A DNA stretch of 64,000 bases from Lamellibrachia satsuma (GCA_033239005.1 BSQZ01000102.1:974001-1038000), one strand, 5' to 3'; positions 11,813-24,054 are shown, numbered from the stretch's first letter. The notes: generated by a model not told the origin, from the letters alone. Numbers and translations: made by a program.

Positions 11813-12132
11813 TAAGATTTAGAAAATCTGGTTACGGTGACCTAGTAACATGGATAGTTCAGCATTCAGCCCAGACAATTTAAGTTATAATTTAAACATC
11901 ACAGTGGCTCCTATGATTGCGATCATGTCTGGTCTTAATAGAAGTTTCTCTGACCCATATTAATGATATGCTTTGCCTAATATATAATTATTATTATTTT
12001 CCGCATATGCATGCGATCTATTTAATGCAATAAGTGTATATTATACTCATAGCTATGGTTACTGTTATGCCAAATGTCAAACGATGTTATGGTTATGTAC
12101 GTAAATATCGTAATTATGCATTCCTCTCCTAG

Positions 12133-12299
12133 ATGTCGTCAGAAGGTCTACCCGGAAGACCTGCCCAATGCCAGCGTCATCGTCGTTTATTACAACGAGG
12201 CTTGGAGTCAGATTCTGCGCACTGTCCACAGCGTGGTCAACTGCATTCCGCCGCAGTATCTACACGAAGTCATCCTGCTGGACGACTCCAGCACCAGAC
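12133..12299 (+). CDS. GALNT: GALNT locus B, exon 2
   Basis: 167-nt exon, acceptor CTCCTAG before 12133 and donor GTGAGC after 12299. It encodes [34 protein letters not shown] and [14 protein letters not shown]. Relative to loci A and C, the usual NRSPPQ reads NCIPPQ. It joins exon 1 (ends 10259) in frame. The downstream partner, exon 3 at 12860, has a G-run frameshift and is cut by a LINE. The locus therefore cannot encode a full enzyme through this path. Confidence 0.85.
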
Positions 12300-12859
12300 G
12301 TGAGCCTTACATTCCCAGGTTAATTATACTGAACAAAATGAGGATCGCAGGTAAAGATTTCGCCAATATCCCTTGACCGAGATGGTCATATGGTGCCATT
12401 TTCACACATTCTTCGCCTGCATTGTCTGTCTTCTGCTGTCCGTAGTTGAGTCGGTAAGCTTTGCTTGGTCCTTTCCTGTACATTTGTCAGCGAGTTTTCC
12501 CTTTGGCTGCCTCGTCTTCACTTGCCCTCCAGGGTGCCCGTCTTCTCTTGCCCTCCAGGGTGACTTGCAGGTTATTCTTTTAAATGGTGTTTGTGCTAAA
12601 CCAGGAGAGTTTTCGTCGTCTCAACAAGGGCTATCAATTGCTCTCTAGCAAGACAATCATTAAGATTTCGCATCAGAACAAATACAGATACATTCGAACC
12701 GCCATAAAACTCATAAGCGCATCCACGCGTGCATATAGAGAGAAACGAAGGAGCGGACTGAAACAGGGAGGAACGGTGAATGAGGGAATATAAGGAGAGG
12801 GGAGTGTATGCAAGCTACCTACTGTGTCAAAATCCAACGTTCTTCCCTATCTACTTAGC

Positions 12860-12908
12860 CGAGTTGGGGGGGGGCTGTCCACCAGTACGTCCGGGACACG
12901 TGGCCGGA
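12860..12908 (+). pseudogene. GALNT: GALNT locus B, exon 3 remnant
   Basis: Acceptor CTACTTAG precedes a sequence matching the start of exon 3 at loci A and C. A run of nine G disrupts the frame by one base. Similarity then stops after CGTGGCCGGA, where the LINE begins. The rest of the exon, including the DxH metal-binding motif, is not found downstream of the LINE. Confidence 0.75.
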
Positions 12909-13454
12909 GCGAGGGTGTTTGTGGGGGATTCGATAGTTAGGAAGACCGACAGAGTCTTAAACAAGGGAGATGATGTGGTGGTCTGCTTGCCTGGAGCCAA
13001 AATAGAGGCGATAACTGAGAGGGTAAAAAACATCGTAGGCTCGGGTAAGGGTGGATCTGTTTTAGTACATGTAGGGACAAATAACGTAGAGAGGGAGGGT
13101 ACAACTGCCATAGTTAGGAAATATAGGCAGTTGGTCAGAACACTAAAACAGACGCGGGTTGAGCAGGTAATACTGTCAGGGATTTTACCTGTAATGGGCA
13201 GGAGGGGTCATAAATATCGAAATTGTCGGGGGATGGCAATTAACATGTTAGTCCAGATGCTGTGTAGGGAATAGGAAGTTGGATTTGTGGATTTATGGGG
13301 AAGTTTTGTTGGGAGGGCTGATATGTACATGAAGGATGGGCTTCATTTAAATGGAAAGGGGGCGGCAGTATTCGCGGACAAACTTTCAGCAGCAGTAGAT
13401 AGCGACTTGGGTACAATGACAAATATTTTTGGAAGTAAACATTCTTTAAACTAG
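12909..13454 (+). pseudogene. LINE ORF1: SGNH/GDSL-like hydrolase
   Basis: The frame shows the SGNH landmarks in order: VFVGDSIVRKTD (nucleophile Ser), LPGAKI (Gly block), VHVGTNN (Asn block) and DGLHLNGKGAAVFADKL (Asp-His pair). An in-frame TAG at 13272-13274 interrupts it between the Asn and His blocks, and the frame ends with TAG at 13452-13454. Esterase-type ORF1 proteins are known in CR1 and L2 LINEs, where they may aid membrane or RNP interactions. The N-terminus is missing because the element is 5'-truncated just before the GDS motif. Confidence 0.8.
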
Positions 13455-13456
13455 AA

Positions 13457-14230
13457 GTGCAGGGGGGTTACCTAGAGGTGTCTCAAGCAGAACAAGGGGC
13501 CACTAGCACAGATAAACCAATATCAAATCATCCGAAAAACATCTCTGAAAAAGGTTATAGATGCGTATGTTTAAATGCAAGGAGCATAGTAAACAAGAAA
13601 AACGAATTAAACATTATGGTAGAAGATATTGACCCTCACATAATTGGTATAACTGAATCATTGGCCAACATAGATATAACAGATGCTGAATTAGGACAGA
13701 CAGGATACGTAATGTTTAGGAAAGATCGAATAGGAAGAAGGGGCGGGGGAGTTATTTTATATGTTAAAGAATCTATTCAGGCTTATGAAATAAAACTAGA
13801 AAGGGAAGCAGATTGCGATGAAGCTGTTTGGTGCAAAATTGTTTCAGGAAATTCAAAATTAACTATTGTGTTAGTTTATCGAAGTCTAAACATAAACGAA
13901 GAGGACAACACAAAAATAAAAAAAACGCTATAAAGGAAGTTAGTAAAGGGGAATGTATCATAATGGGAGATTTTAACCATGGACACATACAATGGAATTC
14001 TCTAGAGAGCACAGGGATTGAGGATCAACAATTTCTATGTTTAATCCAGGATAGCTTTCTTACTCAGCACGTACTAGAACCAACCAGGGGAGAAAATGTA
14101 TTAGATATAGTTTTGTCATCACAAAAAGAATTAGTGGACAATGTAAAAATATTTGAACCATTGGGTAATAGTGAACATAATCAAATACATTTTGACATCA
14201 ATGTAAAATCAGAAAGTAAAAATAAGAAAA
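13457..14230 (+). pseudogene. LINE APE-type endonuclease domain
   Basis: The first frame (to 13933) contains CLNARSIVNKKNEL, IIGITESLA, GRRGGGVILYVK and VLVYRS. The second frame (from about 13915) continues with IIMGDFNHGHIQWNSL and GNSEHNQIHFDI, the GDFN and SDH-like catalytic blocks. The switch falls in an A-rich run near 13915-13930. This domain nicks target DNA for reverse transcription. Confidence 0.85.
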
Positions 14231-14420
14231 CGTACAAGAGAAACTTCCACAAAGGTAACTACAAAGATATGAGAAAATACTTAGCACAGCTAGATTGGAA
14301 TAACATGCAGATGAATAAGACTGCAACTGAATGTTGGAATATTCTAAAATATGAAATTGAGAGTATCATTGATAAATTTGTTCCCTTCCGAAAAAAGGAA
14401 AACGGTGTAGAAAGAAACAC

Positions 14421-16335
14421 TTGTCAAAAGAGGCAATTAGAAAAATAATGCTAAAACAAACTATGTGGAGGGTTTATAGGCGTACCAGAAAGGAAGAAGA
14501 CTATGCAAAACACAAAGAGGCACTTAATGCAGCTACAACTGAAATCAGACAATCTAAAAGAAGCTATGAGCAAAAACTGGCATGTAACTTAAAAACTGAC
14601 AGCAAGAGTTTTTATGCATATGTCAGGAGTAAACAAAACGTACAAGACAAGGTTGGACCTCTAGAAGACAGTGCTGGAAATATAATATCACAGGGGTTTT
14701 TAATGGCGGAAGACCTAAATGGTTACTTCAGTTCAGTGTTTACAAAAGAAGATATTAGTTCATTACCAGTTGCTGATGCCAAATTTCTGGGGGCTAAATC
14801 TGACTATTTAGGACCGTTAGTTGTAACTCCAGAATTGGTAGCTAGCAAAATAAACGCAATGAAGGATAACAAATCACCGGGAGTGGATGGGATTCCTCCA
14901 AAATTACTAATGGAAACAGTAGATCAAATCAGTATACCACTTGCAAGAGTATTCAACTTGTCATTAAAAGAGGGAGTTGTTCCGTTTGAATGGAAAGAAG
15001 CAAACATCATACCATTATTTAAAAAGGGTTCGAGAAATAAGTCAGAGAATTACAGACCAGTGAGTTTAACGTCAGTGATTTGTAAATTATTAGAAAGGTT
15101 AATTAAAGACCATATGGTGGACTTCCTCGTTAAGCATAACTTATTAAATTCATCTCAACATGGATTCCTTAAAGCGAGGTCATGCTTAACAAATATGTTA
15201 TGTTTTTTTGGAAGAAATCACTAAGTGGATAGACGAGGGATCGCCAGTAGATATTATCTACTTAGATTTTCAGAAAGCTTTTGACAACGTGCCACATCAA
15301 AGATTGCTACTTAAATTAAAAGCCCATGGTATCGGGGATAGCATAACTGACTGGATAGAACAATGGCTGACTGACAGAAGACAACGAGTTGTAGTAGATG
15401 GCGAAGTTTCAAATTGGAAATCGGTTTTGAGTGGGGTACCTCAAGGATCAGTATTAGGACCTATATTATTCTTAATTTATATCAATGACTTGGACGAGAG
15501 TATAACAAGTAACGTATTGAAATTTGCGGACGACACAAAACTGTTTAGAAAGGTTAATACTGATGGTGATAAACAACATTTACAAAACGATCTAGACAGA
15601 TTAGTGAAATGGTCTGAGAAATGGCAGATGCTGTTCAATTTTGGGAAATGTAAATGCCTACATACATGACATGGGAACTTGAATGTAAACTATAAAATGG
15701 GAGCTACTGTTCTTGGTACTACTGTAAAAGAAAAGGACTTAGGAGTTACAATAAGCGCTGATATGAAAGTTTCAGAGCAGTGTGGTATTGCAGCTTCAAA
15801 GGGTAATCAAATTCTTGGATTGATTAGAAGAAACATAACATACAAGGGAAAAAAGTTAATTATACCTCTTTATAAAGCAATAGTTAGACCTCATTTAGAA
15901 TACTGTATACAAGCATGGAGACCATATCGTAAGAAGGATGTAGATACGCTTGAACGCATACAAAGGAGAGCAACTAAAATGATTCCAGAACTTAGAGACC
16001 TTAGTTATGAAGAACGCCTGAAAGAATGTGGTTTAACAACTCTAGAGACAAGGAGGTTAAGAGGAGATCAGATTGAAGTTTTTAAGATATTGAATGGGTA
16101 TGAAAATATTGATAGAAATATGTTTTTCTCACTCAAGAAGGATAGCAGAACTAGAGGACATGAGGTAAAATTAGTAAAGGATCAATGTAGATTGGACATC
16201 AGGAAGCACTCGTTCTCACAGAGGACAATAAATGAATGGAACAAACTGTCTACAGATTGTGTAACTGCTAGCAGCGTAAATATGTTTAAAAACAAGGTTG
16301 ACACATATATCAGGAGGGCGGTTATAAGTAGGTGA
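14421..16335 (+). pseudogene. LINE reverse transcriptase and C-terminal domain
   Basis: The frame 14421-15224 holds KSPGVDGIPPKLL, EANIIPLFKKG and [19 protein letters not shown]. After a frameshift in the T run near 15205 comes [40 protein letters not shown] and the catalytic FADD in LKFADDTKLF. A TGA at 15667-15669 splits off the last part (15679-16335), which ends with SFSQRTINEWNKL. It is the best-preserved copy of this family in the window, but not functional. Confidence 0.9.
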
Positions 16336-16430
16336 ACATTGTTGGACTCTCGATAAGCCAATGGCTTCCTTGTCCACTTGCCATCTGGGCCTTTGGCTTG
16401 GATGGCAAATCTTGTTAAACCTATTGAGAT

Positions 16431-17880
16431 AACGGTCCGTAAATGACCTGTCTTTTTTGCACTCAATCGTTTTGGTATCCAGAACACAGCGATGGTCAAC
16501 AACTACGGTCAGTTATCTTCGACCGAACGTTTCATATGCCACGCTCATTTCTACCTTTTATAAATTGCCCAGAAAGACACTTATACCCTATATTCTTAAG
16601 CAAGGTAAACGAAGTAGTAATAGTAAAAGAACAGTGTAAATTGAACATGAGCAGGTGCTCGTTCTCGCTCGTTATTTGAAAGTTAAGCAACTATGTCCTT
16701 CCCTCCGTCACAGCTACCTTACTGCAATCACCTACCGACAAATGGAGGACGGTTTAAACATAATCTGCCGTAAAATTAAACATGAACACGTTATCTTGCA
16801 TACATGTCTATCCCTCTCTGTGGCATGTATTTCAAGACTTATTATGTTCTCACGCGTGGGTTCCAAGCACTGATCTTTCTTTGTTGCAACGTGAAATAGT
16901 CGCTTCAACAAAACACACATCGACAATGATCTGGTTCCACAGATTCCCTAGATTGTTATCGTGATTGTGGTCGATGGTTGACCTGTTTTTGACACTGATC
17001 AACGACACCCTTGCTGAGTAATAATAAAAGAACAGTGTAAATTGAACATGAGCAGGTGCTCGTTCTCGCTCGTTATTGGAAAGTTAAGTCCTTCCCTCGT
17101 CACAGCTAGTCGTGTGATGTGTTGTTTCCAACAAGTTCACTGGAACAAATAATGTATTCGTTGTACGACGGTAGCTCAAGAGACCGGTTGCTAAACAAAT
17201 CACCGAATTTTAAACAAAACCGGAAAACAACTATTGGAATATTGTAGTCAGCGATTCGGATATGAAACTTTCTTTTGTAATTTAACTACCTTACTGCAAT
17301 CACCTACCGACAAATGGAGGACGGTTCTCCGTAGATGACTACGGCGTGAATTTTGAACGTGTTGACATTCGTTCCAGTATAGCAACAAGCTTATAGTAAT
17401 GTCAAAACCGAGCAGGAAAACAAGAAACGTTGTACATATTGGAGAGAGTATCTTCTGTCACGAGCACGGTTCGGGTATCGTGTCGTGGATGTCAGCATGG
17501 CTGACTGCAGAAAGTCGTTTGCGGCCACTTCTCTATAGGTGATTGCAGTGCGTTCCGGTAGTGTTGGACGAACAGTTCGTACAGTGCTGGATATTATTCG
17601 ACGTAGCACGGTTGGGTGCAAACGGCATTATGTCATTGTTTTCCATCCTACTGTGTCGTTGAACTTAACAACAGGTGCGACGCGTCGTGTGCGATACACT
17701 AATTTTAGACTAGCATTAGTTCGTTGCATATGTTGACCAGTATTTTTCTAAAACATTGGTTTGCACCGACGCACACTCGCAAAAAAGTAAACAAACAATC
17801 ACGAACAACACTATTCTTCGGGCGATTCTAACTAATTAGTGCTAAACTGTGACATTTGGGAATAATATATTTTAAAAATA
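16431..17880. repeat. Scrambled duplicated segments with LINE-derived pieces
   Basis: A block at 16611-16755 recurs in two parts. AGAACAGTGTAAATTGAACA and onward through TTCCCTC recurs at 17026-17107, and CTTACTGCAATCACCTACCG with ACAAATGGAGGACGG recurs at 17288-17323. The first part resembles the LINE 3' region (compare 16178-16220). No gene is seen in the remainder. Confidence 0.7.
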
Positions 17881-18380
17881 AATATAAGTTAGTCGTCCTG
17901 GTAGACATTTTCTCTTCGTAGATGGCAACATGTACTTGTGTGCAATATCTAAGGATACATTATATTTGCTGCGGTGTTGGATGTTAATGTTGTTCATTAG
18001 TGTGAAAAAACCCGGGTACTGGGCGACAGATAATGAGCTAACGTCTACCACAATACCCGCTGGCGGCACAACAAAAAACTATATAACTTACGCCCGCGCG
18101 CCTCAAATGTCGCAGCGTTGAAATAGAAGGTGTCATTCAGTGTCGCCGGTGCGTGACAATGGCACGGACGTGATTTGAATTTAGTGCCGTTTCGTAGAAC
18201 TATTCAGACTTTCCATTCTCCACTTTGGCTATATCTCTTTGTATGCCCCTGTTTGTAATGCGTTCGTCCATCTACCACTACGATGTATCTCAATTACAAA
18301 ATGATCGCATTGATCACCACATTGAAGGGGATTATTTTATGGGGGCGGAGGTTCATGGGTTGTGACGTTTTGTCAACTAA
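17881..18380. other. No gene seen
   Basis: No recognisable coding or repeat signal. Confidence 0.4.
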
Positions 18381-18382
18381 AT

Positions 18383-18612
18383 GGTCGTGTGCGTGCGTGC
18401 GCGTGTACGTGTGTGTACGTGAATTTACGTGTGTATGTGCGAGTGTATGTGCGTGTGTATGTGCGTGCGTGCGTGCGTGCGTGCGTGCGTGTGTGTATAC
18501 CGGTGTGCGCGTGTACGTGTGTGCGAGCGTGCGTGCATGTGTGTGCGTGTTTACTAGTGCGTGTGCCTGCATGCGTTCGTTCGTTCGTGCGTGCGTGCGT
18601 GCGTGCGTCCCT
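18383..18612. repeat. GTGC/GTGT-rich low-complexity tract
   Basis: Irregular GTGC, GTGT and GTAC units over about 230 bp. Open frames of Cys-Val or Thr-His repeats on both strands are artefacts. Confidence 0.95.
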
Positions 18613-19655
18613 ATCTATATGTGTCTGTAACTAAGTGTGTCCGTGATGCAGGCATAAAATCCTGCCTCCGTAGGAGGCGCTTAATATAATAATATGTCTG
18701 CACAGCGCTAGTGGAATGTAGTTAACTAGGACCTCTGGATGTGACGCCAGTTTATCACCGGTTAATCCTGACCTATCAGCGACGCGTCAAGTGCTCATGT
18801 GCACAGTTCAACGACCAGTGTTCTTTTACACGGCCGTATGAACTGGAGCATGCACAGAGGCCGCCGGGTGACGAAATCGGAATGTGTTTGTTGCGTTGTG
18901 TTGGCAATGAGTCACCAGTGAGTCACCAGCATGTTCTATAATTGTCGTACTGAAATGGTCTCATTGCATGTAACATCAAAGAACAACGACGCACCCGTTT
19001 TTTATCGTTTGTATTCATAATCGCACTCATGCTTTGCTCCGGGCAGAAAACGCTATGAGTGTAATGAATTCACGATCGAGGGTGCATCGGCAGACGTCAC
19101 CGATTGAATGCTATCTGCCCGTTCATATCTGTCACGGAACATGTCCAATTGTAGAAACATCCATGTCTACCCCCAGGCAAAACACTTTAGATCAGGCCAG
19201 CATAAGGCGGGCCCCATAGTTGGATTATGACTGGTTGTTTTGTTTTTGATTTGTTACTATACGATGGTAGATGGCACGCATGGATTTGTTGCACTAGTGA
19301 CAAGTATCTTGCAGATGTATTGAAATTATAAATGGAAACTATGGTCTGACATTTATTAGTATGGAAGTGACATTATAACATACTGCGAACAATAAGTTGG
19401 TATAGCAAAATTACAGAAACAGGAATTAACACTATCATAATACTAACCAAACTTGAAGACGAAGATGTTGGAGTAAAACGTTTGATGAGGCTGAACATTG
19501 GGAATGATGGAAATGACGTCATCGGACAAACTATTACATTATTGTTGACTGTGTCCGGTCAGATATCATCGGGAAAATGAAATAAAATTGGCCGGTTCTA
19601 TTTACTATGACAAAAAGACTATTCACAATTTCGCAAGTTACCAGATATAACGATC
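18613..19655. other. No gene seen
   Basis: Contains the short palindrome GCCTCCGTAGGAGGC near 18664 but no coding region I can support. Confidence 0.4.
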
Positions 19656-20232
19656 ATAATACTTACACATTCACACCCTACATAATACTTACACGTTCAC
19701 ACACTACATAATACTTACACATTCACACACTACATAATACTTACACTTTCACACCCTACATAATACTTACACATTCACGCACTACATAATACTTACACAT
19801 TCACACACTACATAATATTTACCCATTCACACCGTACATAATACTTACGCGGTCACACACTACATAATACTTACACATTCAACACACTACATAATACTTA
19901 CACGTTCACACATTACATAATCCTTACACGTTCACACACTACATAATACTTACACATTCACACACTACATAATACTTACACATTCACACCCTACATAATA
20001 TTTACACGTTCACACCCTACATAATACTTACACATTCACACACTACATAATACTTACACATTCACACACTCCATAATACTTACACATTCACACCCTACAT
20101 AATACTTACACGTTCACACACTACATAATACTTACATATTCGCACACTACATAATACTTACCCATTCACACACTACATAATACTTACACATTCACACATA
20201 GTAAAATACTTACACATTCACACGCTACATAT
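19656..20232. repeat. 26-bp minisatellite, about 22 copies
   Basis: The unit ACTACATAATACTTACACAT plus TCACAC is repeated with many point variants, such as CCCTAC for CACTAC and ACGTTC for ACATTC. Confidence 0.97.
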
Positions 20233-20581
20233 TTGAACAGCCGATGACAATGAACCTGAAGATGGAGGATGGAGTGTCGATATCCTAAGAATGTTGTGAG
20301 TGAGTAAGTCTGAGAATGTGCATAAATCTTTTGGACTGCCAGATTCTGTATGGTATCAACAATAACTAACCGGTCAATGTAGATGACCTTTGTAGGTCCT
20401 AATAACCGTTGTCAACTTTTAAAATATCTCATTTCATCCGCCAGGTTGACCCGTTAAGTGATTTCTTTTGACATACTTCTCGTGTTACCAATGTCACACA
20501 TTGTCAGTTATATGTGATATACTACACTCCCCCGTGATTGCCTGTCATCCGATTTCTTATTATTCTTCCAGTTAAGTTGAA
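20233..20581. other. Spacer, no gene seen
   Basis: Nothing recognised. Confidence 0.4.
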
Positions 20582-22680
20582 CTTCTTCCCAAGACCGCAA
20601 TTGAATGTTGGAACATTCTAAAATATGAAATTGAGAGTATCATTGATAAATTTGTTCCGTTGAAAAAAAATAAGGAAAACGATATAGAAAAAAAACATTT
20701 GTCAAAAGAAGCTATTAGAAAAACAAGCAAACTTTGTGGAGGGTTTATAGGTGCACCAGAAATGATGAAGACTAGGCAAAACTTAATGAAACTACGAATA
20801 AAATTAGACAATCTAAAATACGCTTTAAAAAAATTAGCATATAACATAAAAAATGACAGCAAGAGCCTTCATGCATATATCAGGAGTAAACAAAACGTAC
20901 GAGACAAAGTTGGACCACTAGAAGACAGTGCTGGAAATATAATATCACAAGGTTTTTTATTGGCTGAAGACCTAAATGATTACTTCAGTTCAGTGTTTAC
21001 CAGAGATGATATTAGTTCATTACTAGTTCCAGATGCTAAATTTCAGGTGGCTAAATCGGACTATATAGGGCAGTTAATTAAAGGCAACGAAGGACAATAA
21101 ATCACCTGGAGTGGTTGGAATTCATCCACAACTGCTAATGGAAATAGTAGAACAAATTAATATACCAGTTGCAAGAGTGTTCAACTTTTCAGTAAAAGAA
21201 GGAGTGGTTCCTGTTGAATGAAAAGAAGCAAACATCATACCATTATTTAAGAAGGTTCGAGAAATAAGTCAGAGAATTACACAACGGTGAGTTTAATATC
21301 AGTGATTTGTAAATTGTTTGAAAGATTAATCAAAGACCATATGGTGGACTTTCTTGTTAGGCATAAATTATATATATTATATATCCATTTCAACATGGAT
21401 TCCTAAAAGCGAGGTCATGCTAAACAAATATGTTAAGCTTATTGGAAGAAATCACTAAGTGGCTAGACGAGGGATCACCAGTAGATATTATATACTTAGA
21501 TTTTCAGAAACGTTTTGACAAAGTGCCACATCAAAGATTACTACTTAAATTAAAAGCCCACGGTATCGGGGACGGCATAATCGACTGGATAGAACAATGG
21601 CTGACTGAAAGAAGACGGCGTGTTGTAGTAGATGGGGTAGTTTCAAACTGGAAATCAGTTTTGAGTGGGTACCACAAGATCAGTATTAGGAGCTTTATTA
21701 GTCTTAATATTATCATCAATGACTTGAATGATGATATAACAAGTAACGTACTGAAATTTGCGGATGACACAAACATGTTTAGAAGGGTTAACAATGATGT
21801 TGATAAACAGCATTTACAAAACGATCTAGACAGATTAGTGAAATGGTCTGAGAAACGGCAGATGTTGTTCAATTTTGGGAAAGGTAAATACCTACAAACA
21901 GGACATGGGAACTTGGATGTAAACAATAAAATGGGAGATACTGTTCTGGGTACTACTGTAAAAGGAAATGGACGTAGGATTTAAAATAAACGCTGATATT
22001 GGATTTTCAGAGCAGTGTGGTATTGCTTAGGATATTGATTAGGATAAATATAACATAAAAGGAGAAAAGGCTAATTACACCTCTGTATAAAGCTATAGTT
22101 AGGCCTCATTTAATGTACTGTATACACGCTTGGAGGCCATATCATAAGAAGGATATAGATACGCCTGAAAGAATACAGAGGAGAGCAACTAAAATTATTC
22201 CAGAACTAAAAGACCTTAGTTATGAAGAACGACCGAAATAACATGGTTTAACAACCCTTGAGGCAAGGCGGTTAAGAGGAGACCAAATTGAAGTTTTTAA
22301 GATACTGTGTGGGTACGAAAATATCGATAGAAATATTTTTTCTTACTCAAGAAAGATAACAGAACTAGAGAACATGGGGTAACATTAGTAAAGGATCAGT
22401 GTAGATTGGGTATCAGGAAGTACTCGTTCTCACAGAGGACAATCTTCTTCTTCGTCGAACGCTCAGACCGGGATTCCGGTTCCTCGTACGAAGGTCGCTG
22501 TGCGCTGCAGATCCTCCAGTAGACCATATATCTTTTTTCGTTGGTGTTTCTGCCTTCCTCTCGTTTTGGTGTATAGTACAATCTTGCAGGAGGTGTTCCA
22601 TTGTACAGAGGACAATCATTGAATGGAAAAAATTATCTAAAGATTGTATAACTGCTAGCAGCGTGAATATATCACCAAAA
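20582..22680 (+). mobile_element. LINE copy 2 (5'-truncated, decayed)
   Basis: Aligns by eye to 14321-16290 of the first LINE. It starts at the text for ATECWNILKYEIESI and runs through RT motifs (YLDFQKRFDKVPHQRL, LKFADDTNMF). Many frameshifts and stops occur (about 21100, 21220, 21680, 21984 and 22245). The catalytic FADD remains, but the VPQGS block near 21670 is disrupted. A 161-bp foreign insert lies at 22444-22604. Confidence 0.9.
22444..22604 (-). mobile_element. Nested 3' end of a different LINE, with 12-bp target-site duplication
   Basis: The insert is flanked by identical ACAGAGGACAAT at 22432-22443 and 22605-22616, and the host LINE continues on both sides. On the minus strand it encodes MEHLLQDCTIHQNERKAE and then a region like ATFVR-TG, resembling the C-terminus after RNase H of Jockey/R1-type LINEs, and ends in a GAA-repeat tail. 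This fits a very short 5'-truncated retrotransposition. Confidence 0.75.
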
Positions 22681-23420
22681 GCAAAATCTACAGTTGTAAC
22701 CGGTTCTTTCTAGTTGGACCCTGGCGACTCCTTTTTTTGTTTTTTTCTCACGTCGATATGACGCGAATGCGGCGTCGACAAGAGTCTGGTCTTTAATCGG
22801 GAGATGTCTCGACGACGTTTAACCCGTGTCGATGAATCATTCTCGTTAACCAGCATCTGTGGGACAGCTGTCATACTGAAAGGAACTGGTGAGGTGTTCT
22901 CAGTCCAAAATGAACCAGAATCATCTCCGGATGTCATTTACTCAGTAATTTATTATATCTCGCACACGTTAAGCGTGTAACGCAGACACATGTTTTAAAG
23001 TTGTTTAGTTATTTTCGATATATCCAACACAAACCAGAAAGCATTGCTCTCCTCTTATTGCAATATACGCCGTCTTGATTAATTGACTGTCGATGTTCCG
23101 CTCGTTACGTTTCAGAAACATTTTGTGAACAATCGTACATATCTAGGCAATAATATATGTGAACATTAAACTATGTTCTCTATTTGTCTGACAGCTGACA
23201 ACCGCAATAAAGGTTTCTTTATTTTCCGATACATTGTTGAAGTTACTTAGATTTAAAACGTGCCCTTCATTGGTAACCTTTCCCTGCATGGATCTTATTC
23301 CGGTTTTGAAGACGTCAATGATCGTTCGAGTTTTAACGAAGGGGTCTACCCATGTAGTCGTGAGTCGTGTGGCGACTCAGGAGCCTCTTCTGCAGGTCTA
23401 ATGGTACCGGGTAGACGTGA
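22681..23420. other. No gene seen
   Basis: Nothing recognised on either strand. Confidence 0.4.
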
Positions 23421-23424
23421 CGCT

Positions 23425-23640
23425 TGATCTTCATTCATCTAATTCTCCGTTCGTCTTTGTCGCATCTCCTCCTCAGTCATTAGGCGGTCTTTCTCGAAGT
23501 AGGCCGTTGCCAGCTGGAGCCATAGAGGACCGTCGGCGGTCAGGCCCTCCCAGTTACTGATTGTGAAGATAATGTGACCTTTTTGGGTAGGTCTTCACTG
23601 TGTCTTTGAATAGATTTATGTAGCCGCACGGGTTTTTATA
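23425..23640 (-). pseudogene. Possible retrotransposon C-terminal fragment
   Basis: Minus-strand reading across frames gives FKDTVK, then NWEGLTADGPLW, LATAYFEKDRLM and EEEMRQRR. This resembles the tail after the RT in RTE/Jockey-like polyproteins (KDT ... WE-ADR-W ... E-KR). It is weak and broken. Confidence 0.3.
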
Positions 23641-23921
23641 AATGGAGGAGACCATTGCACAACATTACACAGCCTGTGGGCTCACCGAGTTCAAACTGCC
23701 AGGATGCACCAGATACCACAATACCTCTTAGACTGGTGTTGACTTGCCAGTAGTAGGTCCGACTTGCTTGAGTGTCTTCGTTGTATAGTTCGGCGAAATA
23801 GCGTCTTTTTTATCTGCGACACGTTCACAATTTCTGGGAAAAAACACGTTACGTTTTCAATGCCGTTTATCTTTGCAAGGCGATTAGATACGTCCAAGTG
23901 TACTCGTGTTTGCTTTCAATT

Positions 23922-23929
23922 GTGTGTGC

Positions 23930-23970
<41 letters not shown>

Positions 23971-24033
23971 TGTGGGTGTGGGGGTGGGTGTGGGTGTGGG
24001 CGTGGGTGTGTGGGAGTGTGTGTGTGTGTGTAT
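23922..24033. repeat. (TG)n / GGGTGT tract
   Basis: TG repeats pass into GGTGTGGG units and back to TG. Confidence 0.95.
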
Positions 24034-24054
24034 GCATCCCGCACATCTTAGATA

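Larger units (their letters stand above)
11335..12908 (+). repeat. Large inverted duplication, arm 1 (GALNT locus B side)
   Basis: This stretch covers intron 1, exon 2, intron 2 and the start of exon 3. It matches the reverse complement of about 62390-64000 over most of its length, including non-coding text such as AAGACAATCATTAAGATTTC near 12650 and AACGTTCTTCCCTATCTACT near 12838. The other arm may extend past the right edge of the window. Confidence 0.85.
12909..16430 (+). mobile_element. CR1/L2-like LINE with SGNH-hydrolase ORF1, decayed
   Basis: A nearly full non-LTR retrotransposon: SGNH-type ORF1, APE endonuclease, reverse transcriptase, then a 3' tail ending with ATCTTGTTAA-type text. 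Other copies in this window (20582-22680, 24500-25350 minus, 29655-31230) share the RT and the 3' UTR, including CTCGATAAGCCAATGGCTTC. Several frameshifts and stop codons show this copy is dead. Its 5' end lies inside exon 3 of GALNT locus B. No target-site duplication was found, and the distal part of the exon is missing. Confidence 0.9.

Noticed and set aside
18655..18690. Hairpin GCCTCCGTAGGAGGC as a possible RNA element
   Set aside because: Short and isolated, with no supporting context.
19656..20232. Regular repeats as a possible CRISPR array
   Set aside because: Units are contiguous with no unique spacers, in eukaryotic DNA. The 25-, 38-, 42- and 47-bp arrays are likewise minisatellites.
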